Origin: GCA-2746795 sp963747345
Lineage (GTDB): Bacteria > Chloroflexota > Anaerolineae > Promineifilales > Promineifilaceae
Reading direction: 5' to 3'
Assembly (NCBI GenBank): GCA_963747345.1
Contig: CAVVFA010000030.1
Span: 248,001 to 312,000 of the forward strand
DNA: 64,000 nt
Part shown: positions 63,430-64,000 of the stretch, piece by piece
Layout: each line of letters opens with the position of its first letter
Position numbering within the stretch: the first letter of the stretch is position 1
Notes under the pieces: generated by a model
Databases searched by the model: none
Told to the model about the DNA's origin: nothing
What the model saw: only the letters and a program-made list of their open reading frames with translations
Program-made: the position numbers and the translations under genes

Positions 63430-64000
63430 ATGATCTATCAACGAGAAGAAAAAGAAATCATTGAAAAAAACAGCCTCGCCCCCTATGCGCTCAAAAGTTA
63501 TGCGTCCAAAGGGCGCATCCATGAGGAAAATGAGTCAACCAGCCGGACTGCGTTTGAACGAGACCGAGATCGCATTATTCATACCACTGCATTTCGTCGG
63601 CTGGAATATAAAACTCAAGTTTTCGTTTTCTATGAAGGAGACCATTACCGCACCAGACTCACCCACACGCTAGAAGTAGCCCAACTCGGCCGTTCTTTGG
63701 CACGTGGGTTAGGTTGTAATCAAGACCTCACAGAAGCTATTTGCCTCGCTCACGACCTGGGTCATGCCCCCTTTGGACACGCTGGCGAGCATATCCTCAA
63801 CCAACTTATGGCCGAATATGGCGGCTTCAACCACAATACGCAAAGCTACCGCGTTGTCACTGAATTGGAACACCGTTACCCGCAGTTTAACGGGCTTAAT
63901 CTCACCTACGAAACCCGCTCTGGCATGATCAAACATGAAACAGCCTATGACAAAAGTGATGCCACTGGCTACGAGCCGGAAAAACGCGCCTCTCTGGAAG
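63430..64000 (+). CDS. dgt: Deoxyguanosinetriphosphate triphosphohydrolase, partial (runs off the window)
   Basis: At least 190 residues. ATG 63430 with AAGGAG 8 bases upstream. Family motifs: NESTSRTAFERDRDRIIHTTAFRRLEYKTQVF (FRRLxxKTQVF), the metal-binding HD pair in RLTHTLEVAQ and CLAHDLGHAPFGHAGE, and NHNTQSYRVVT. Releases triphosphate from dGTP. The frame stays open to the last base. Confidence 0.9.
   Translation, partial: MIYQREEKEIIEKNSLAPYALKSYASKGRIHEENESTSRTAFERDRDRIIHTTAFRRLEYKTQVFVFYEGDHYRTRLTHTLEVAQLGRSLARGLGCNQDLTEAICLAHDLGHAPFGHAGEHILNQLMAEYGGFNHNTQSYRVVTELEHRYPQFNGLNLTYETRSGMIKHETAYDKSDATGYEPEKRASLE

Noticed and set aside
1..64000. tRNA, rRNA or CRISPR arrays
   Set aside because: None found by eye; repeats in the window have 7-base phase or are dispersed, not direct repeats with unique spacers.

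Overview
The window is a stretch of bacterial chromosome, most likely from an Anaerolineae-like member of the Chloroflexota. That assignment is inference. It rests on secreted and lipid-anchored proteins with Thr/Pro linkers of the TATNTP type, NB-ARC/TPR regulators, DUF4352, GHL10 and VIT-vWA proteins, molybdenum hydroxylase clusters, and no LPS or proteobacterial genes. I found no rRNA, tRNA, CRISPR array, phage or transposase gene.

Layout. 0-4.3 kb: a class A penicillin-binding protein, followed (minus strand) by two small cargo genes and two copies of its own 3' end. 4.6-14.7 kb: BKACE enzyme, metF, a CoA-binding protein, a lipoprotein-release-type ABC exporter with a cNMP-binding ATPase and its regulator, glyA, and a DUF2306-like membrane protein. 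14.7-24.4 kb: a molybdenum hydroxylase region (mocA, yqeC, yqeB, large subunit, FAD/2Fe-2S subunit, XdhC chaperone) interrupted by a YefM-YoeB toxin-antitoxin pair and a methyltransferase. 24.4-29.8 kb: response regulator, histidine kinase, glycosyltransferase plus methyltransferase, and a secreted GHL10 protein. 30-38.6 kb: glutamate dehydrogenase, DUF92 protein, WD40 protein, GAF kinase, VIT-vWA surface protein, a MITE-like element and a cysteine synthase-like enzyme. 38.7-49 kb: NB-ARC/TPR regulator, a giant secreted beta-propeller protein, a lipoprotein and a sugar ABC transporter lacking its ATPase. 49-56.5 kb: an SPFH protein, a receiver-adenylate cyclase, a remarkable array of small genes separated by copies of the EamA transporter 3' end, the EamA gene itself and a hydrolase. 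56.5-64 kb: ECF sigma and putative anti-sigma, a three-gene microprotein operon, pgk, a DUF190/CrcB fluoride pair, DUF4352 and LysM proteins, and the start of dgt.

Three layers of non-genic structure run through everything. (1) The palindrome AACGGCCGTT occurs about 70 times, roughly once per 0.9 kb, mostly inside genes and in all three reading frames. It behaves like the HIP1 highly iterated palindrome of cyanobacteria but is a different word. (2) A family of heptamer-phased tandem repeats sits at gene ends, supplies start and stop codons, and has entered several coding regions. (3) At two loci the 3' end of a host gene (PBP; EamA) is repeated as a spacer between unrelated small downstream genes. 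In the EamA array the duplication junctions fall exactly on the palindrome, which suggests palindrome-mediated recombination building cassette-like arrays. This is the most interesting candidate system in the window.

About 17 genes carry single-base frameshifts, nearly all repaired by deleting one base. I read most of these as consensus errors of the assembly rather than decay, and I give the full intended span of each gene.
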